A DNA stretch of 46,496 bases from Candidatus Anaerobiospirillum pullistercoris (lineage in GTDB: Bacteria > Pseudomonadota > Gammaproteobacteria > Enterobacterales > Succinivibrionaceae): the NCBI GenBank assembly GCA_019114785.1, contig DXEV01000084.1, positions 1 through 46,496 on the forward strand, read 5' to 3'. Shown piece by piece: positions 1 through 9,781 of this stretch; position 1 is the stretch's first letter, and every line of letters starts with the position of its first letter. The notes beneath the pieces are model-generated. The model saw only the letters and a program-made list of their open reading frames with translations, searched no databases and had not been told where the DNA came from. The translations under genes were made by a program, and so were the position numbers.

Positions 1-1
1 T

Positions 2-3000
2 CACCCTGATGGCACCCTCGATACCTCCTCTCCAATCTTTAGACCTTGGCCTGTGGATCCGTCTTTAGTTGTAGTCAACGAGAAGGCCAATCAGGTCTTT
101 AAGAAAGCAGCTGAAGTGTTGCTTACAGGCGAAAATCTTCCTCCTAAGCCAGTTGTTGGGCATTTGGCCTATGGCGAGAAGATGGACAACCTTAAGCAGT
201 TTAGTTGTATGCCAATTGAGGAGTCGGGCTATTTCTCGCACACCCCTCTTTTCTATTGGGATAAGCATAGCTTGTTACTACAAGTTAATACTCCAATGGA
301 GGTTACTACTTTCCTTAAAGGAAAAGAGGTTAAGTACTCTTTGTTTGTGTCGCCTTATAGCGCGGTGCCTGCTGTGGATTTTGCCAAGGATTGGCGTGAA
401 AAACATGCCGCTGCGTTGACGCAAAAAGCCTTAGTGGACGCCATGTACACGTCTGTGGCTAAGGGTAAAGCTGTACGTGTCGCTGCCAACGGTGGTAGAT
501 GGAGCTCTCTGGTCGTTAAGGCCGAAGACGTGCCTTCGCGTATGTTTGAGCCAACTGGTCTGTATGAGATGTTCTCTGGCTTTGACTATACCAAGCAACC
601 GATCCGTGAGCAAAGCCTTGAGATCCGTATTCTCTACTGCCTGTGGTTCATTGCCTCGAATTTGGTGAAAGCCCGCGCCATCATGCCTCAGCTGATGCTC
701 AATGAGGCCGGTGACATGCAATGTTGCTGGTTGCCAGCCACTATCTCTCCTGAGGTGCGCGATCTGGTAACTAAAGTCGGTCTGTCTTTACAGGGCTATG
801 AGCACTTCCTCTTTAATCGTTTAGATCGTCAGTATTATCTGCATCCTCAGTTCTTAGGCGAGATGTTGTTGGCTCCATTTATCCAATCCTATCTTGCTTG
901 GTCTGTGGATGATATGACTCTCATCCAGACTCGCGATACTACAGATTTATCAGTGATCTTTGCTGAGGAAGAGCTGCATTTATCTCAGATCACTTCGCAC
1001 GATTTCGAGCTTACTGGCATCAAGTACCGCCTTGAGAACTGGCTTGCTCCGGTCAATACTCGCTCTAATTTGCGTTATATCCCAGTGCTGCGCTTCATTG
1101 ATCTGGGCGATTACGAGCAGTACTGCGATTCCATCTTTGCTGACATGGACGAAGAGATCCGTGAAGAGGCAGAGCAGACTTATGAGCAGCAACAGGAGGC
1201 GATCCAAAATCTGTCGTCTTCAGCCTCTCCTCAGATGATGGATTTCATTAGCAATGTCCTCTCGGGCTCTGAGCAGCAGGACTCTGCACAGCACGTTTCA
1301 GCTTCACCAGTAGACAAGGTTGCTCAGTATGGCGTTGGTATGGAGCTGGGCTTTATGGGCTTCCCTCCTGAGATGCAAGAGGATCTGGAGGATGCTGGTT
1401 TCGTTGATGAGACTGGCTTTGTGCCATTGCGTTATATCCTCAAAGAGGATCTCTTTAAGCCAGTGCGTCAAGAGTGCATGCGTACTATTTCGCGTTTTAA
1501 CACCTTGGTGCCAAGCTTGAGCAAGCTCTTTAGCAGCAAGAATAATGTATTGGTATTGCCGCTACCTGAGGTCTATAAGACTTTAAGTGTTGCCTACTCT
1601 GCTTTGCAGTTGTTAGGTGTGCGCTTAGTCATCCCAAAGAGCTTAGAGCACATGCTGCGTCCATCGGCTGTAATGAAGATGGATTTGCCTGATAACAAGC
1701 CTATTCAGACCTTTATGGATCTCAGCTCCTTGTTGAACTTTAGTTGGCAAGTAGCAGTTGGTGATCATGCTTTGAGTGGCGACGAGTTTAAGCTCTTAAT
1801 GGCCAATGCCGGTCAAGTCGTGCGCTTTAAAGACAGGTTTGTCTATGCAGATCCTGAGATGTTACGTCGTATCCAAGAGCGCTACGAGATGTTGCAGCGC
1901 ATGAATACCTCAAAGAGTGAACTCTTAGAAGCCGCTCTGACAGGTAGCTTTGATGAATACGACGTGGTACTGAGTCAGCGTTTGCGTGAAGTTCTCGATA
2001 AGATGCTGGGTACCGAGCAGATCGATCTGCCTCAGGGCTTAAAGAAGAGCCCTAATAACGTGCTGCGTGAGTATCAGGTGCGTGGCTACGAGTGGCTGAT
2101 TCGCAATGCCCGTATTCAGGTCGGTTCGATCCTCGCTGATGACATGGGCTTAGGTAAGACGCTACAAGTAATTACGGCCTTACTGCGCTTAAAAGAGGAC
2201 AACATTCTCAGTGCTGAGCATCCTGCTTTAGTGGTAGTGCCAACCTCGTTGTTACGCAACTGGGTTCATGAGATCGAGTCTCGTGCTGACAATCTTTCGG
2301 TGTACACCTATTACGGCACCGGTGCTGAGCTTAATGGTGTAAAGACCGATATCATTCTGACCTCGTATGGCACGGCCCGTAACCGTATCAATGAGTTAAA
2401 GAAGTGGCACTTCAGTGTACTGGTGATCGATGAGGCTCAAGCCATTAAGACCATGACTACAGCTTTGAACAAGGCGCTGCGTACCTTAACAGCGGATAAC
2501 TTCATTGCTATGTCGGGTACTCCAGTGGAAAACCGTCTGTTGGAGTACTATTCCATTCTGGATTTCGTCAATCGTGGCTTGTTTGGCACAGTACGAGGCT
2601 TCACCAAGAACTTTGCCGTGCCTATTGAGCGTAATCGTGATCCAAAGAAGGTGGAGCGCTTTAAGCGCTTAACTGCGCCTTTCATTCTGCGCCGCTTAAA
2701 GACCGACAAGAATGTGATCAACGATCTGCCTGATAAGATCATCTCGGATCAGTATTGCTCGCTGACTCCAACCCAAGCTTCGCTTTACCAATCAGTGGTA
2801 AATAGAAAGATGGAGCTCTTAAACCAAGGGGAAATGGATCCAGCTGCTCGCCGTGCACTGGTGTTAAGCATGATCCAGAACTTAAAGGCTGTTTGTAATT
2901 CGCCTGCTCAATACTCGCAGAACAATGGCAGTTACAACCCAGCTGACTCTGGTAAAGTGGAGCGCTTGCTGGAGCTCTTAGAGGATGTGATGGCCACTAA

Positions 3001-3478
3001 GGATAGTAAGGTGCTGATCTTCACTCAGTCGGTGATCATGGGCAAGCTGTTGCAACCGATCATTGCCGAGAAGTTTGGTCATACGCCACAATTCCTGTAT
3101 GGTGGCCTCTCGCCTCAGGATCGCGCTAACATGGTGGATCGCTTCCAACACGATGCCAAAGAGCGCGTTATGCTCTTGTCGCTGCGTGCCGCTGGTACCG
3201 GTCTTAACTTAACGGCTGCCAATACGGTGATCCACTTTGATCTGTGGTGGAATCCTGCTGTGGAGAATCAGGCTACGGATCGTGCTTTCCGTATTGGTCA
3301 AAAGCGTAAGGTGACGGTGTACCGCTTCATCTGTGCGCACACCTTTGAGGAGCGCATTAACGCCATGATCAACTCCAAGCGTGATCTGGCAGATATGGCT
3401 GTGGTCACGGGAGAGAATTGGATTGGTAATCTCTCGAATCGCCAGTTGAACGATCTCTTCTCACTGCACGAAGATTAG
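2..3478 (+). CDS. SNF2-family helicase/ATPase, 5' end outside window
   Basis: Bacterial SWI2/SNF2-type DNA translocase. Counting from the GTG at 53, the ATPase core starts near residue 670. It shows DMGLGKT (motif I, about 697-703), VVPTSLLRNW (Ia), DEAQ (motif II, 793-796), SGTPVENR (III), a helicase C lobe with FTQSV, and TGLNLTAA plus DRAFRIGQ (V/VI). Residues about 510-640 resemble the SNF2-associated domain of bacterial members (PF12419-like, with SWQVAVGDHALSGDEFKLL). The N-terminal half is not otherwise recognised. The frame is open to the left edge with protein-like codons (HPDGTLDTSS...), so the GTG at 53 is probably internal and the gene begins upstream. The chromosomal role is unknown; RNA-polymerase recycling (RapA-like) or DNA remodelling are possible. 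It ends at a bidirectional terminator shared with alaA. Confidence 0.9.
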   Translation, partial: HPDGTLDTSSPIFRPWPVDPSLVVVNEKANQVFKKAAEVLLTGENLPPKPVVGHLAYGEKMDNLKQFSCMPIEESGYFSHTPLFYWDKHSLLLQVNTPMEVTTFLKGKEVKYSLFVSPYSAVPAVDFAKDWREKHAAALTQKALVDAMYTSVAKGKAVRVAANGGRWSSLVVKAEDVPSRMFEPTGLYEMFSGFDYTKQPIREQSLEIRILYCLWFIASNLVKARAIMPQLMLNEAGDMQCCWLPATISPEVRDLVTKVGLSLQGYEHFLFNRLDRQYYLHPQFLGEMLLAPFIQSYLAWSVDDMTLIQTRDTTDLSVIFAEEELHLSQITSHDFELTGIKYRLENWLAPVNTRSNLRYIPVLRFIDLGDYEQYCDSIFADMDEEIREEAEQTYEQQQEAIQNLSSSASPQMMDFISNVLSGSEQQDSAQHVSASPVDKVAQYGVGMELGFMGFPPEMQEDLEDAGFVDETGFVPLRYILKEDLFKPVRQECMRTISRFNTLVPSLSKLFSSKNNVLVLPLPEVYKTLSVAYSALQLLGVRLVIPKSLEHMLRPSAVMKMDLPDNKPIQTFMDLSSLLNFSWQVAVGDHALSGDEFKLLMANAGQVVRFKDRFVYADPEMLRRIQERYEMLQRMNTSKSELLEAALTGSFDEYDVVLSQRLREVLDKMLGTEQIDLPQGLKKSPNNVLREYQVRGYEWLIRNARIQVGSILADDMGLGKTLQVITALLRLKEDNILSAEHPALVVVPTSLLRNWVHEIESRADNLSVYTYYGTGAELNGVKTDIILTSYGTARNRINELKKWHFSVLVIDEAQAIKTMTTALNKALRTLTADNFIAMSGTPVENRLLEYYSILDFVNRGLFGTVRGFTKNFAVPIERNRDPKKVERFKRLTAPFILRRLKTDKNVINDLPDKIISDQYCSLTPTQASLYQSVVNRKMELLNQGEMDPAARRALVLSMIQNLKAVCNSPAQYSQNNGSYNPADSGKVERLLELLEDVMATKDSKVLIFTQSVIMGKLLQPIIAEKFGHTPQFLYGGLSPQDRANMVDRFQHDAKERVMLLSLRAAGTGLNLTAANTVIHFDLWWNPAVENQATDRAFRIGQKRKVTVYRFICAHTFEERINAMINSKRDLADMAVVTGENWIGNLSNRQLNDLFSLHED

Positions 3479-3537
3479 GAAGACCTCCGCTCTGTCAGAG
3501 CCCCTTAGCTCTGTCAGAGCTTTAGGTCTTGGGCAAT

Positions 3538-3567
3538 AAAAAAGGGAAGCTTAGGCTTCCCTTTTTT
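3538..3567. terminator. Bidirectional Rho-independent terminator between SNF2 gene and alaA
   Basis: Stem GGGAAGC (3544-3550), loop TTAG, stem GCTTCCC (3555-3561). It is flanked by an A run (3538-3543) and a T run (3562-3567), so it can end transcripts from both convergent genes. Confidence 0.85.
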
Positions 3568-3663
3568 ATGCCGCATGCAGATGCCGCATGGCGCAGGCGG
3601 CGATCTTGGCTGCGTACCTCGTAGCTCGCGGCTACGCATCGTGTACTGCAAGCCTTATCTTGC

Positions 3664-4878
3664 CTATTGGTGATAGGTCTTTAAGAAGTGCTCTAAGCGG
3701 TTGCAAGCATCATCAAGGGTGTCAACCTCTGGGAGGAAGACTACACGGAAGTGATCTGGAGCAATCCAGTTGAAGCCTGTGCCTTGCACCACCAGCATCT
3801 TTTCTTGACGTAGTAAGTCTAAGCAGAACTTTTGGTCGTCCTTGATGTTGAAGCGCTTCACATCAAGCTTAGGGAACATGTAGAGGGCTCCATGTGGCTT
3901 TTTGACGCTGACACCTGGAATGGAGTTCAGGCGATTGTACATAGCCTCACGCTGACGGTGTAAACGGCCACCTGGCACAATCAGCTCATTAATACTCTGA
4001 TACCCACCTAAAGCCGTTTGGATTGCATGCTGTAACGGTACATTGGCACACAGACGCATAGCCATCATCATGCGAATGCCTTCGATATAGCCACGCATTT
4101 TGGTCTTAGGGCCAGTTAAGATCATCCAGCCTTGTCTAAAGCCGCAAGCACGATAGACCTTGGATAAGCCGTTGTAGGTTACGATTGGGATATCGTCACA
4201 TAAAGTGCAAATGCTGCGGTGAGCGTAATCATCGTAGAGGATCTTGTCGTAGATCTCATCAGAGAAGATCATGAGGTCATGCTGGCGGCAGATCTCAATT
4301 AAATCTTGTAAGAGCTCAGTGCTGTAGACTGCACCGGTTGGGTTATTTGGATTGATGATGACGATACCACGGGTGCGAGGGGTGATCTTGCGCTTGATAT
4401 CTTCGAGATCTGGGAACCAGTCTTGTTCCTCATCGCAGATGTAGTGCACGGCGTGACCACCGGCCAAAGTTACACCAGCTGTCCACAGAGGGTAATCAGG
4501 GGCTGGAACTAAGATCTCATCGCCATTGTTGAGCAGAGCGTTCATGGACAGGGTAATCAGCTCAGATACGCCGTTACCGATGTAGACGTCCTCAACGTCA
4601 GCCTCTCTTAAGCCCTTTTGTTGGTAGTATTGGGCAATTGCTTTACGCGCTGAGAAAATACCATTGGACTCACAATAGCCTTGCGAGTTAGGGAGGTTTC
4701 TGACCACATCACGCACCACTTCCTCAGGTGCTTGAAAACCAAAGGTGGCCAGATTGCCGATGTTGAGCTTGAGGATACGCACGCCCTCATCTTCCATGCG
4801 GCAAGCTTCTTGGTGGATTCTGCCTCTAATGTCGTAGCAGACATGATCCAGCTTATGTGATTTTTCAATCAGCTTCAT
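3664..4878 (-). CDS. alaA: Alanine aminotransferase AlaA (class I/II PLP aminotransferase)
   Basis: Glutamate-pyruvate aminotransferase, cytoplasmic, main route to L-alanine. Near full-length match to E. coli AlaA from memory: N-terminus IEKSHKLDHVCYDIRG, substrate region NIGNLATFGF (E. coli has NPAPFGF), PNNPTGAVYS, YNGLSKVYRACGFRQGW with the PLP lysine in SKVYR near residue 240, and MRLCANVPLQHAIQTALGGYQS. The ATG at 4878 aligns with the E. coli start and gives 404 residues. An in-frame TTG at 4917 would add 13 residues without family support. The Pro-to-Leu change in NLATFGF is a small oddity. Transcribed alone; the next minus-strand gene upstream, dacB, is 555 bases away. Confidence 0.95.
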   Translation of the reverse strand: MKLIEKSHKLDHVCYDIRGRIHQEACRMEDEGVRILKLNIGNLATFGFQAPEEVVRDVVRNLPNSQGYCESNGIFSARKAIAQYYQQKGLREADVEDVYIGNGVSELITLSMNALLNNGDEILVPAPDYPLWTAGVTLAGGHAVHYICDEEQDWFPDLEDIKRKITPRTRGIVIINPNNPTGAVYSTELLQDLIEICRQHDLMIFSDEIYDKILYDDYAHRSICTLCDDIPIVTYNGLSKVYRACGFRQGWMILTGPKTKMRGYIEGIRMMMAMRLCANVPLQHAIQTALGGYQSINELIVPGGRLHRQREAMYNRLNSIPGVSVKKPHGALYMFPKLDVKRFNIKDDQKFCLDLLRQEKMLVVQGTGFNWIAPDHFRVVFLPEVDTLDDACNRLEHFLKTYHQ

Positions 4879-5433
4879 AAAACAATACCCTAGCACCGTT
4901 AGGCCTAGAGTCTCCAATTTGAGTTAAGAACACAAAGCCAAAAACCGAAGCTGTGTTGGTACCGCCACGTTCTCGTGGGGCTGCCACGCAGTCCCGCATG
5001 GCATCGCTTTCAGCCATGCTAAGACCTGACGCAGTTGCTGTTGCTACTGCTCAGACGCTTAAATTTAAGACTTCAGTCGTGGCCATTGTAGCACCGGCGT
5101 AAGGCAAAGCCTGCAAGCATGCGCCAGCGCAGCGCATAGTTCTGGGCTTTATGCACAGACACTGACATTCCAGTGCAGTGTAGGTGGCCACTGTGTCAGG
5201 CAGAGCTATTTAAGAGAAGAGGAAAGAAAAAAGTAGGATTACGTGCACTTTATTGGTGCGGAGTGCTTGCTGCTTATTGGTGCGGTGGATTGGTGCAGAG
5301 AGGCTCAGTCCAGCTAAAGAGAGCCTAAGCTGTCTGCTAGCAGCAGACAGCTCATAGCAGCTTCCTGCTGTGGCGGCTGCCAGCAGGGCTGCCCGTTGTG
5401 GCAGCGGCCAGTTAGGGCAGCCAGCTGGGGTGC
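4879..5433. other. Gene-free spacer alaA-dacB with hairpins and direct repeats
   Basis: No supported gene. It contains a hairpin CCACG-TTCT-CGTGG (4965-4978), a 12-base palindrome CTTAAATTTAAG (5058-5069), direct repeats TTATTGGTGCGG at 5250-5261 and 5274-5285 with a partial third copy at 5289-5298, and two adjacent hairpins near the dacB end, annotated separately. No convincing alaA promoter was found. Confidence 0.6.
5301..5352 (-). terminator. Twin hairpins downstream of dacB, possible 3' end signal
   Basis: AGGCTC (5301-5306) pairs with GAGCCT (5321-5326). Immediately next, AGCTGTCTGCT (5328-5338) pairs perfectly with AGCAGACAGCT (5342-5352) around loop AGC. On the minus strand the second hairpin is followed by a pyrimidine-rich stretch but no clean T run, so the terminator role is uncertain. 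Confidence 0.4.
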
Positions 5434-7014
5434 TTAGAAGTCGCGGCCCATGACGCGCTCGTAGTAAATGTTTTCCAACACATAGCGCTCATAAGCGTAG
5501 TGTGGCGAAGCTGCACGACGATATTTCACCATGTCACGGGTGCGCTCTGAATAGGTGATGGAGTTGTTAAACATCACAAAAGGAATGCGTACCCCTGATT
5601 GGGTGATGATAAAGCCTGCCAGATTGGACACGTTTTGCAGCGTGCCGGTCTTAGCAATGACATGCTCTTTTAACGGAGCATTGAAGGTCGATGCACGCCA
5701 GTGTAACGTGCCTGATTTGCCCGATACTGGTAAGAGCTCAATGATACCCAGCTGCTCATTGTGGTTATTGATGTAATCTAAGATCTCCAGCATCTTGCTT
5801 GGAGTCAGCAAGTTATGTGGTGATAGACCTGAGGCATCCACAATATAGGAGTTACCAAGATCGATCTTGGCGTATTGGCTGAGGATCGAGCGAATAGCGC
5901 GATTAGCACGATAGTAGGTAGCAGGTAAGTCAAAGTACTCAGCGGCAATATTCTTAGCAATAGAATCTGCGTAGAGGTTGTTAGACTTTTGCAGCATGTA
6001 CTCCACCATTTCACGCATTGGTGGAGAAGTGCGCTGGGCAATAGTCACGGTATCAGGATCAGGGGTATGGGAGATCTCGATGCCACCAGTCACACGGATA
6101 TTGAGTCTACGTAGAATGCTGCGCGTCCAATCAAGACCCCAACGCTCGGCGTCGGCAATGGCTAAAGACAGTGGCCAAGGCTTGCTCTTTGGGCTTACAG
6201 GGACGCAGCCTGTTAAGTGGTACTTGTTGTCGATGTAGAGATTAGCCTCAAGAATACAATCACCACCGTAGTCATTGGCGTTAACAGCTACGACATCAGA
6301 GACGATATCAATAGGAATACCAGCAGGTACTAATGGGGTGGCATGGCTACCTGGGCCTTCGGTAGTCAGTTGGGCATAGGTGCAGTTGCGATTCAGAATA
6401 ATTGGAGCTGAAGGTGCGGTGAAGCAAGCTGGCAGATCACTCCATGACCAGCCATTAGCGCGGCTTGGGCCACCAAAGCGGCTGACATCTAAGATCACTT
6501 TACCTGCAATCTGCTTAACGCCATGGCGTTGCAGCATAGACAGTAAGGTGCGGTAGTGATCGATACGCATGGTTGGATCGCCGGTAAATTTGACGATCAC
6601 ATTGGAGTGCAGCACACCTTGACGGTCAACATTGAGTTTATTGTTAGCAGCTACAGCCGAGCTCTGTACATCAAGACGGGTGGTGAGTTCGTAATCTGGG
6701 CCCAAATAGAGCATAGCAGCTAAAGCTGTCAGCATCTTTTGCGTTGATGCAGGGTGGAAGTAGAGATCTTGGTTTTTGCCATAGACTTGCTTGCTGTTTG
6801 GCAGTTTATAGGCCACACCGATCTGCACGCCCTCTAGTGGCGTGGCGCTAGCAGCTAAAGCATAGGCAGGACTGCTGGAACCTACAGTTAAACCAAAGGC
6901 AAGGCCTAAGGAAAGGCTGAGGCTTAAGAGTTTTGACTGCTTTGGCAGTAAAAATAATGGGCCTAAGAGCCTAGAGCTTAAGCGCTGGCCCCATGCTGAG
7001 AACAATGACAACAT
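5434..7014 (-). CDS. dacB: D-alanyl-D-alanine carboxypeptidase/endopeptidase, PBP4 (DacB) family
   Basis: Periplasmic class C penicillin-binding protein that trims peptidoglycan peptides and cleaves cross-links. Signature motifs counted from the ATG at 7014: SxxK as STQK (S90-K93), SxN as SNN (344-346), KTG (455-457) in IAKTGTLQNVSNLAG. A hydrophobic stretch at about 29-46 ending in SSPAYALA looks like a signal peptide with an unusually long n-region. Length 526 residues compared with 477 in E. coli. A TTG at 7050 would add 12 residues; the ATG with an upstream GAGA is preferred. Single gene with long spacers on both sides. Confidence 0.93.
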   Translation of the reverse strand: MLSLFSAWGQRLSSRLLGPLFLLPKQSKLLSLSLSLGLAFGLTVGSSSPAYALAASATPLEGVQIGVAYKLPNSKQVYGKNQDLYFHPASTQKMLTALAAMLYLGPDYELTTRLDVQSSAVAANNKLNVDRQGVLHSNVIVKFTGDPTMRIDHYRTLLSMLQRHGVKQIAGKVILDVSRFGGPSRANGWSWSDLPACFTAPSAPIILNRNCTYAQLTTEGPGSHATPLVPAGIPIDIVSDVVAVNANDYGGDCILEANLYIDNKYHLTGCVPVSPKSKPWPLSLAIADAERWGLDWTRSILRRLNIRVTGGIEISHTPDPDTVTIAQRTSPPMREMVEYMLQKSNNLYADSIAKNIAAEYFDLPATYYRANRAIRSILSQYAKIDLGNSYIVDASGLSPHNLLTPSKMLEILDYINNHNEQLGIIELLPVSGKSGTLHWRASTFNAPLKEHVIAKTGTLQNVSNLAGFIITQSGVRIPFVMFNNSITYSERTRDMVKYRRAASPHYAYERYVLENIYYERVMGRDF

Positions 7015-7508
7015 TGCTATTCTCGATCGAAAACAAAATGCGGTTGGCAAAAAATCGTAGCCTGCATTATAGCGGTGCTAAGGCCAAGTACCAAATAATA
7101 GCAAAATAGCTTGTATGTAAGGGCCTGCAAGAGGCCGAGGCGATGCAAATGCCTTTTTTCACTATCATCCATGGTCTATAATACTTATTTTATGGCTGCG
7201 CGGGAAAGAAATGTATGCCTGTAGCAAGCCATAAGGTATCAGGGTACGCGAACAGATCGGCTTCAGAGCTTTGCGGCAGCGTTGCTTTGCGGCAGCGTAG
7301 TTAATGCTGCCTGCGAGCGCCACTAACTTCACTAACTTAAGTGAGTAAGAAGCTAGCCTCGTCGTGTGCTTTGGGACAAGGTTTGGTGCGCCGGACGTTA
7401 CGATCTGTGGCAAGGTCAGCTTGCTTTCTCTCTGTTGCTTGTCAGAGCAAAAATAAGTGAGCAGCAAGTGCGCTTGGTCAGCTCATAGTCTTTGAGGGTT
7501 GTTTGTTT
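7015..7508. other. Divergent spacer dacB-fabV
   Basis: No supported gene. It holds a plus-strand promoter candidate (7154-7182) and an exact tandem duplication GCTTTGCGGCAGCGT at 7268-7282 and 7284-7298 (period 16). The long leader before fabV has no riboswitch that I recognise. Confidence 0.6.
7154..7182 (+). promoter_or_regulatory. Sigma-70-type promoter candidate for fabV
   Basis: A perfect -10 TATAAT at 7177-7182 is preceded at 17 bases by a T-rich -35 (TTTTTT, 7154-7159), or TTTTTC at 16 bases. It would give a leader of roughly 320 bases. Confidence 0.45.
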
Positions 7509-8705
7509 ATGGTTATTGAGCCAAAGGTACGTGGTTTTATCTGTGTGACCACACATCCAGTGGGCTGTGCTGCTAATGTGCAGCATCAGATCGACTATGT
7601 GAAGTCGCAGCCTAAGATCGATAATGGCCCAAAGAAAGTGCTGGTGATCGGTGCTTCTACCGGTTATGGCTTAGCCTCTCGTATCAGTGCTGCTTTTGGT
7701 GCAGGTGCTGCTACCTTAGGTGTGTTCTTTGAGAAGCCTGGTACGGAAAAGCGTCCAGGTAGTGCAGGCTGGTACAACTCTGCTGCCTTTACCAAAGCAG
7801 CCCAAGAGGCTGGCTTATATGCCCGTAATGTCAATGGCGATGCCTTCTCTGATGAGTGCCGTGAGAAGGTTATTGAGATCATCAAGCAGGATTTAGGTCA
7901 GGTGGACTTAGTGGTCTATTCGCTGGCCGCTCCTGTGCGCAAGCTGCCATCTACCGGTGAAGTGGTGCGCTCCTGCTTAAAGCCAATTGGCAAGCCATAT
8001 ACTTCTACTGCTATCGATACCAACAAAGACACCATTATTGAGGCTACAGTTGAGCCAGCCACCCCAGAAGAGGTGCAGAACACTGTGACCGTGATGGGTG
8101 GTCAAGATTGGGAGCTGTGGATGCAAGCCTTAGAAAAGGCTGGTGTTTTAGCTGAAGGCTGCAAGAGCGTGGCTTACAGCTACATTGGTACCGAGATCAC
8201 TTGGCCAATTTACTGGCATGGTGCTTTAGGTAAGGCTAAGGAAGACTTAGATCGTGCCTCCAAAGAGATCCGCTCCTCTCTGCAACCTTTACACGGTGAT
8301 GCCCGTGTGGTGGTCTTAAAGTCGGTGGTAACTCAAGCTTCGGCTGCTATTCCAGTAATGCCTCTGTATATCGCTCTGTGCTTCCGTGTGATGCGTGAGC
8401 AGGGTATTCACGAGAGTGTGATTGAGCATATCTTCCGCATGTTCAACAGCGCTTTATACGGCATCTGCGCCCCAGAGCTGGATGCTGATGGTCGTGTGCG
8501 CATGGACAGCTGGGAGCTGCGTGATAGCGTGCAGTTAAAGTGCAAGGATTTATGGCCAACGGTTACTACTGAGAACTTAAAGCAGATAACCGATTACGAA
8601 GAGTATAAGCACGAGTTCTTACAGCTCTTTGGCTTCGAGGTTGAGGGCGTGGATTACAGCGCCGACGTCAACCCAGTGGTCGATTTTGACTGCGTACAGC
8701 TGTAG
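7509..8705 (+). CDS. fabV: Enoyl-[acyl-carrier-protein]/trans-2-enoyl-CoA reductase FabV
   Basis: NADH-dependent enoyl reductase, last step of each fatty-acid elongation cycle. N-terminus [21 protein letters not shown] is typical of FabV. The NAD-binding loop is [12 protein letters not shown]. The catalytic Y-x8-K is Y235...K244 within [13 protein letters not shown]. 398 residues from the ATG at 7509, with GAGGG about 10 bases upstream; the TTG at 7503 is not needed. FabV enzymes are known to be refractory to triclosan. No fabI is seen in the window. Monocistronic by spacing, with a hairpin-rich tail before folD. Confidence 0.96.
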   Translation: MVIEPKVRGFICVTTHPVGCAANVQHQIDYVKSQPKIDNGPKKVLVIGASTGYGLASRISAAFGAGAATLGVFFEKPGTEKRPGSAGWYNSAAFTKAAQEAGLYARNVNGDAFSDECREKVIEIIKQDLGQVDLVVYSLAAPVRKLPSTGEVVRSCLKPIGKPYTSTAIDTNKDTIIEATVEPATPEEVQNTVTVMGGQDWELWMQALEKAGVLAEGCKSVAYSYIGTEITWPIYWHGALGKAKEDLDRASKEIRSSLQPLHGDARVVVLKSVVTQASAAIPVMPLYIALCFRVMREQGIHESVIEHIFRMFNSALYGICAPELDADGRVRMDSWELRDSVQLKCKDLWPTVTTENLKQITDYEEYKHEFLQLFGFEVEGVDYSADVNPVVDFDCVQL

Positions 8706-8754
8706 TCAGCTTGTTCGCTATGCAGCTATAGCCATGCAGCTGGAGCCATGCAGC

Positions 8755-8865
8755 CTGTCTCGTTAGTCTGAGACAGTTGCTGCGATGGCTGAGTAGGCAA
8801 TAACAAGAGCTAAATGCGCCATCGCAACTGTCCTCCAATCAGCAGCTTTGCTCATCTCTGCTGAT
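8755..8865. repeat. Three consecutive inverted repeats in the fabV-folD spacer
   Basis: CTGTCTC (8755-8761) pairs with GAGACAG (8770-8776). CAGTTGC-tgc-GATGGC (8774-8789) pairs with GCCATCGCAACTG (8818-8830), with a 3-base bulge. ATCAGCAG (8838-8845) pairs with CTGCTGAT (8858-8865). The first two share bases 8774-8776, so they could be alternative folds. No T run follows. Confidence 0.5.
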
Positions 8866-8920
8866 GGTCGCAGGTCGGTGGCGTTTGTATTTTTTCACAT
8901 GACAAAAGGTGTGTGGGCAA

Positions 8921-9781
8921 ATGACTGCGCAAATTATTGATGGTAAGGCTTTAGCCAAAGAAGTACGCTTAGGCTTAAAAGAAAAAGTGGCCGCTAAGGT
9001 AGCCGCCGGAGAGCGTGCTCCAGGTTTAGCCGTGATCTTAGTCGGTGCAGATCCAGCCTCTCAGGTGTATGTGCGCAATAAGCGCCGTGCTTGTGAGGAA
9101 GTGGGCATTAAGAGCTTTTCTTATGACCTGCCTGCCACCACTTCGCAAGCTGAGTTAGAGGCTCTGATCGAGGAGTGCAATAACAATCCTGAGATTGACG
9201 GTATCCTCGTGCAATTCCCTCTGCCAGAAGGCTTAGATGAGCGTCGTGTGATCGAAAAGATCTCTGCTGCCAAAGATGTCGATGGTTTCCATCCTTACAA
9301 TGTAGGCCGTTTAGTCCAGCGTATTCCGCTGTTACGTGCCTGCACGCCAAAGGGTGTGATGACCATGTTAAAGTCCATTAAACTTGATTTACTGGGCATC
9401 AACGCGGTGATCGTGGGCGCATCTAATTTAGTGGGCCGTCCTATGGCTTTAGAGCTCTTATTAGAGGGCGCAACCGTCACTGTTACCCACCGTTTTACCA
9501 AGAACTTAGAGCATTTTGTGCGTCAGGCCGATCTCCTGATTGTGGCTTGTGGTAAGCCTCACTTAGTGCCAGGTGAGTGGGTAAAAGATGGTGCCGTAGT
9601 GATCGATGTGGGTATCAATCGTTTAGACGATGGCTCGCTGTGTGGTGATGTGGGCTTTGAGGAGGCTGCTAAGCACGCCTCTTACATTACTCCAGTGCCA
9701 GGCGGTGTAGGCCCAATGACTGTGGCTACCTTGATGGAGAACACGGTTGAGGCCTATGAGCGTCATCTTGAGGCTGAATAG
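8921..9781 (+). CDS. folD: Bifunctional methylene-THF dehydrogenase / methenyl-THF cyclohydrolase FolD
   Basis: Interconverts 5,10-methylene-THF and 10-formyl-THF in one-carbon metabolism, cytoplasmic. YVRNK carries the catalytic Y50 and K54 of the Y-xxx-K pair, followed by [24 protein letters not shown] in the NADP-binding fold and the C-terminal VPGGVGPMT. 286 residues, close to the usual 288. The ATG at 8921 fits [12 protein letters not shown]; the GTG at 8909 would add only MCGQ. An AAGGTG lies upstream. GlyA, which supplies methylene-THF, is about 8 kb away. A hairpin terminator follows. Confidence 0.97.
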   Translation: MTAQIIDGKALAKEVRLGLKEKVAAKVAAGERAPGLAVILVGADPASQVYVRNKRRACEEVGIKSFSYDLPATTSQAELEALIEECNNNPEIDGILVQFPLPEGLDERRVIEKISAAKDVDGFHPYNVGRLVQRIPLLRACTPKGVMTMLKSIKLDLLGINAVIVGASNLVGRPMALELLLEGATVTVTHRFTKNLEHFVRQADLLIVACGKPHLVPGEWVKDGAVVIDVGINRLDDGSLCGDVGFEEAAKHASYITPVPGGVGPMTVATLMENTVEAYERHLEAE

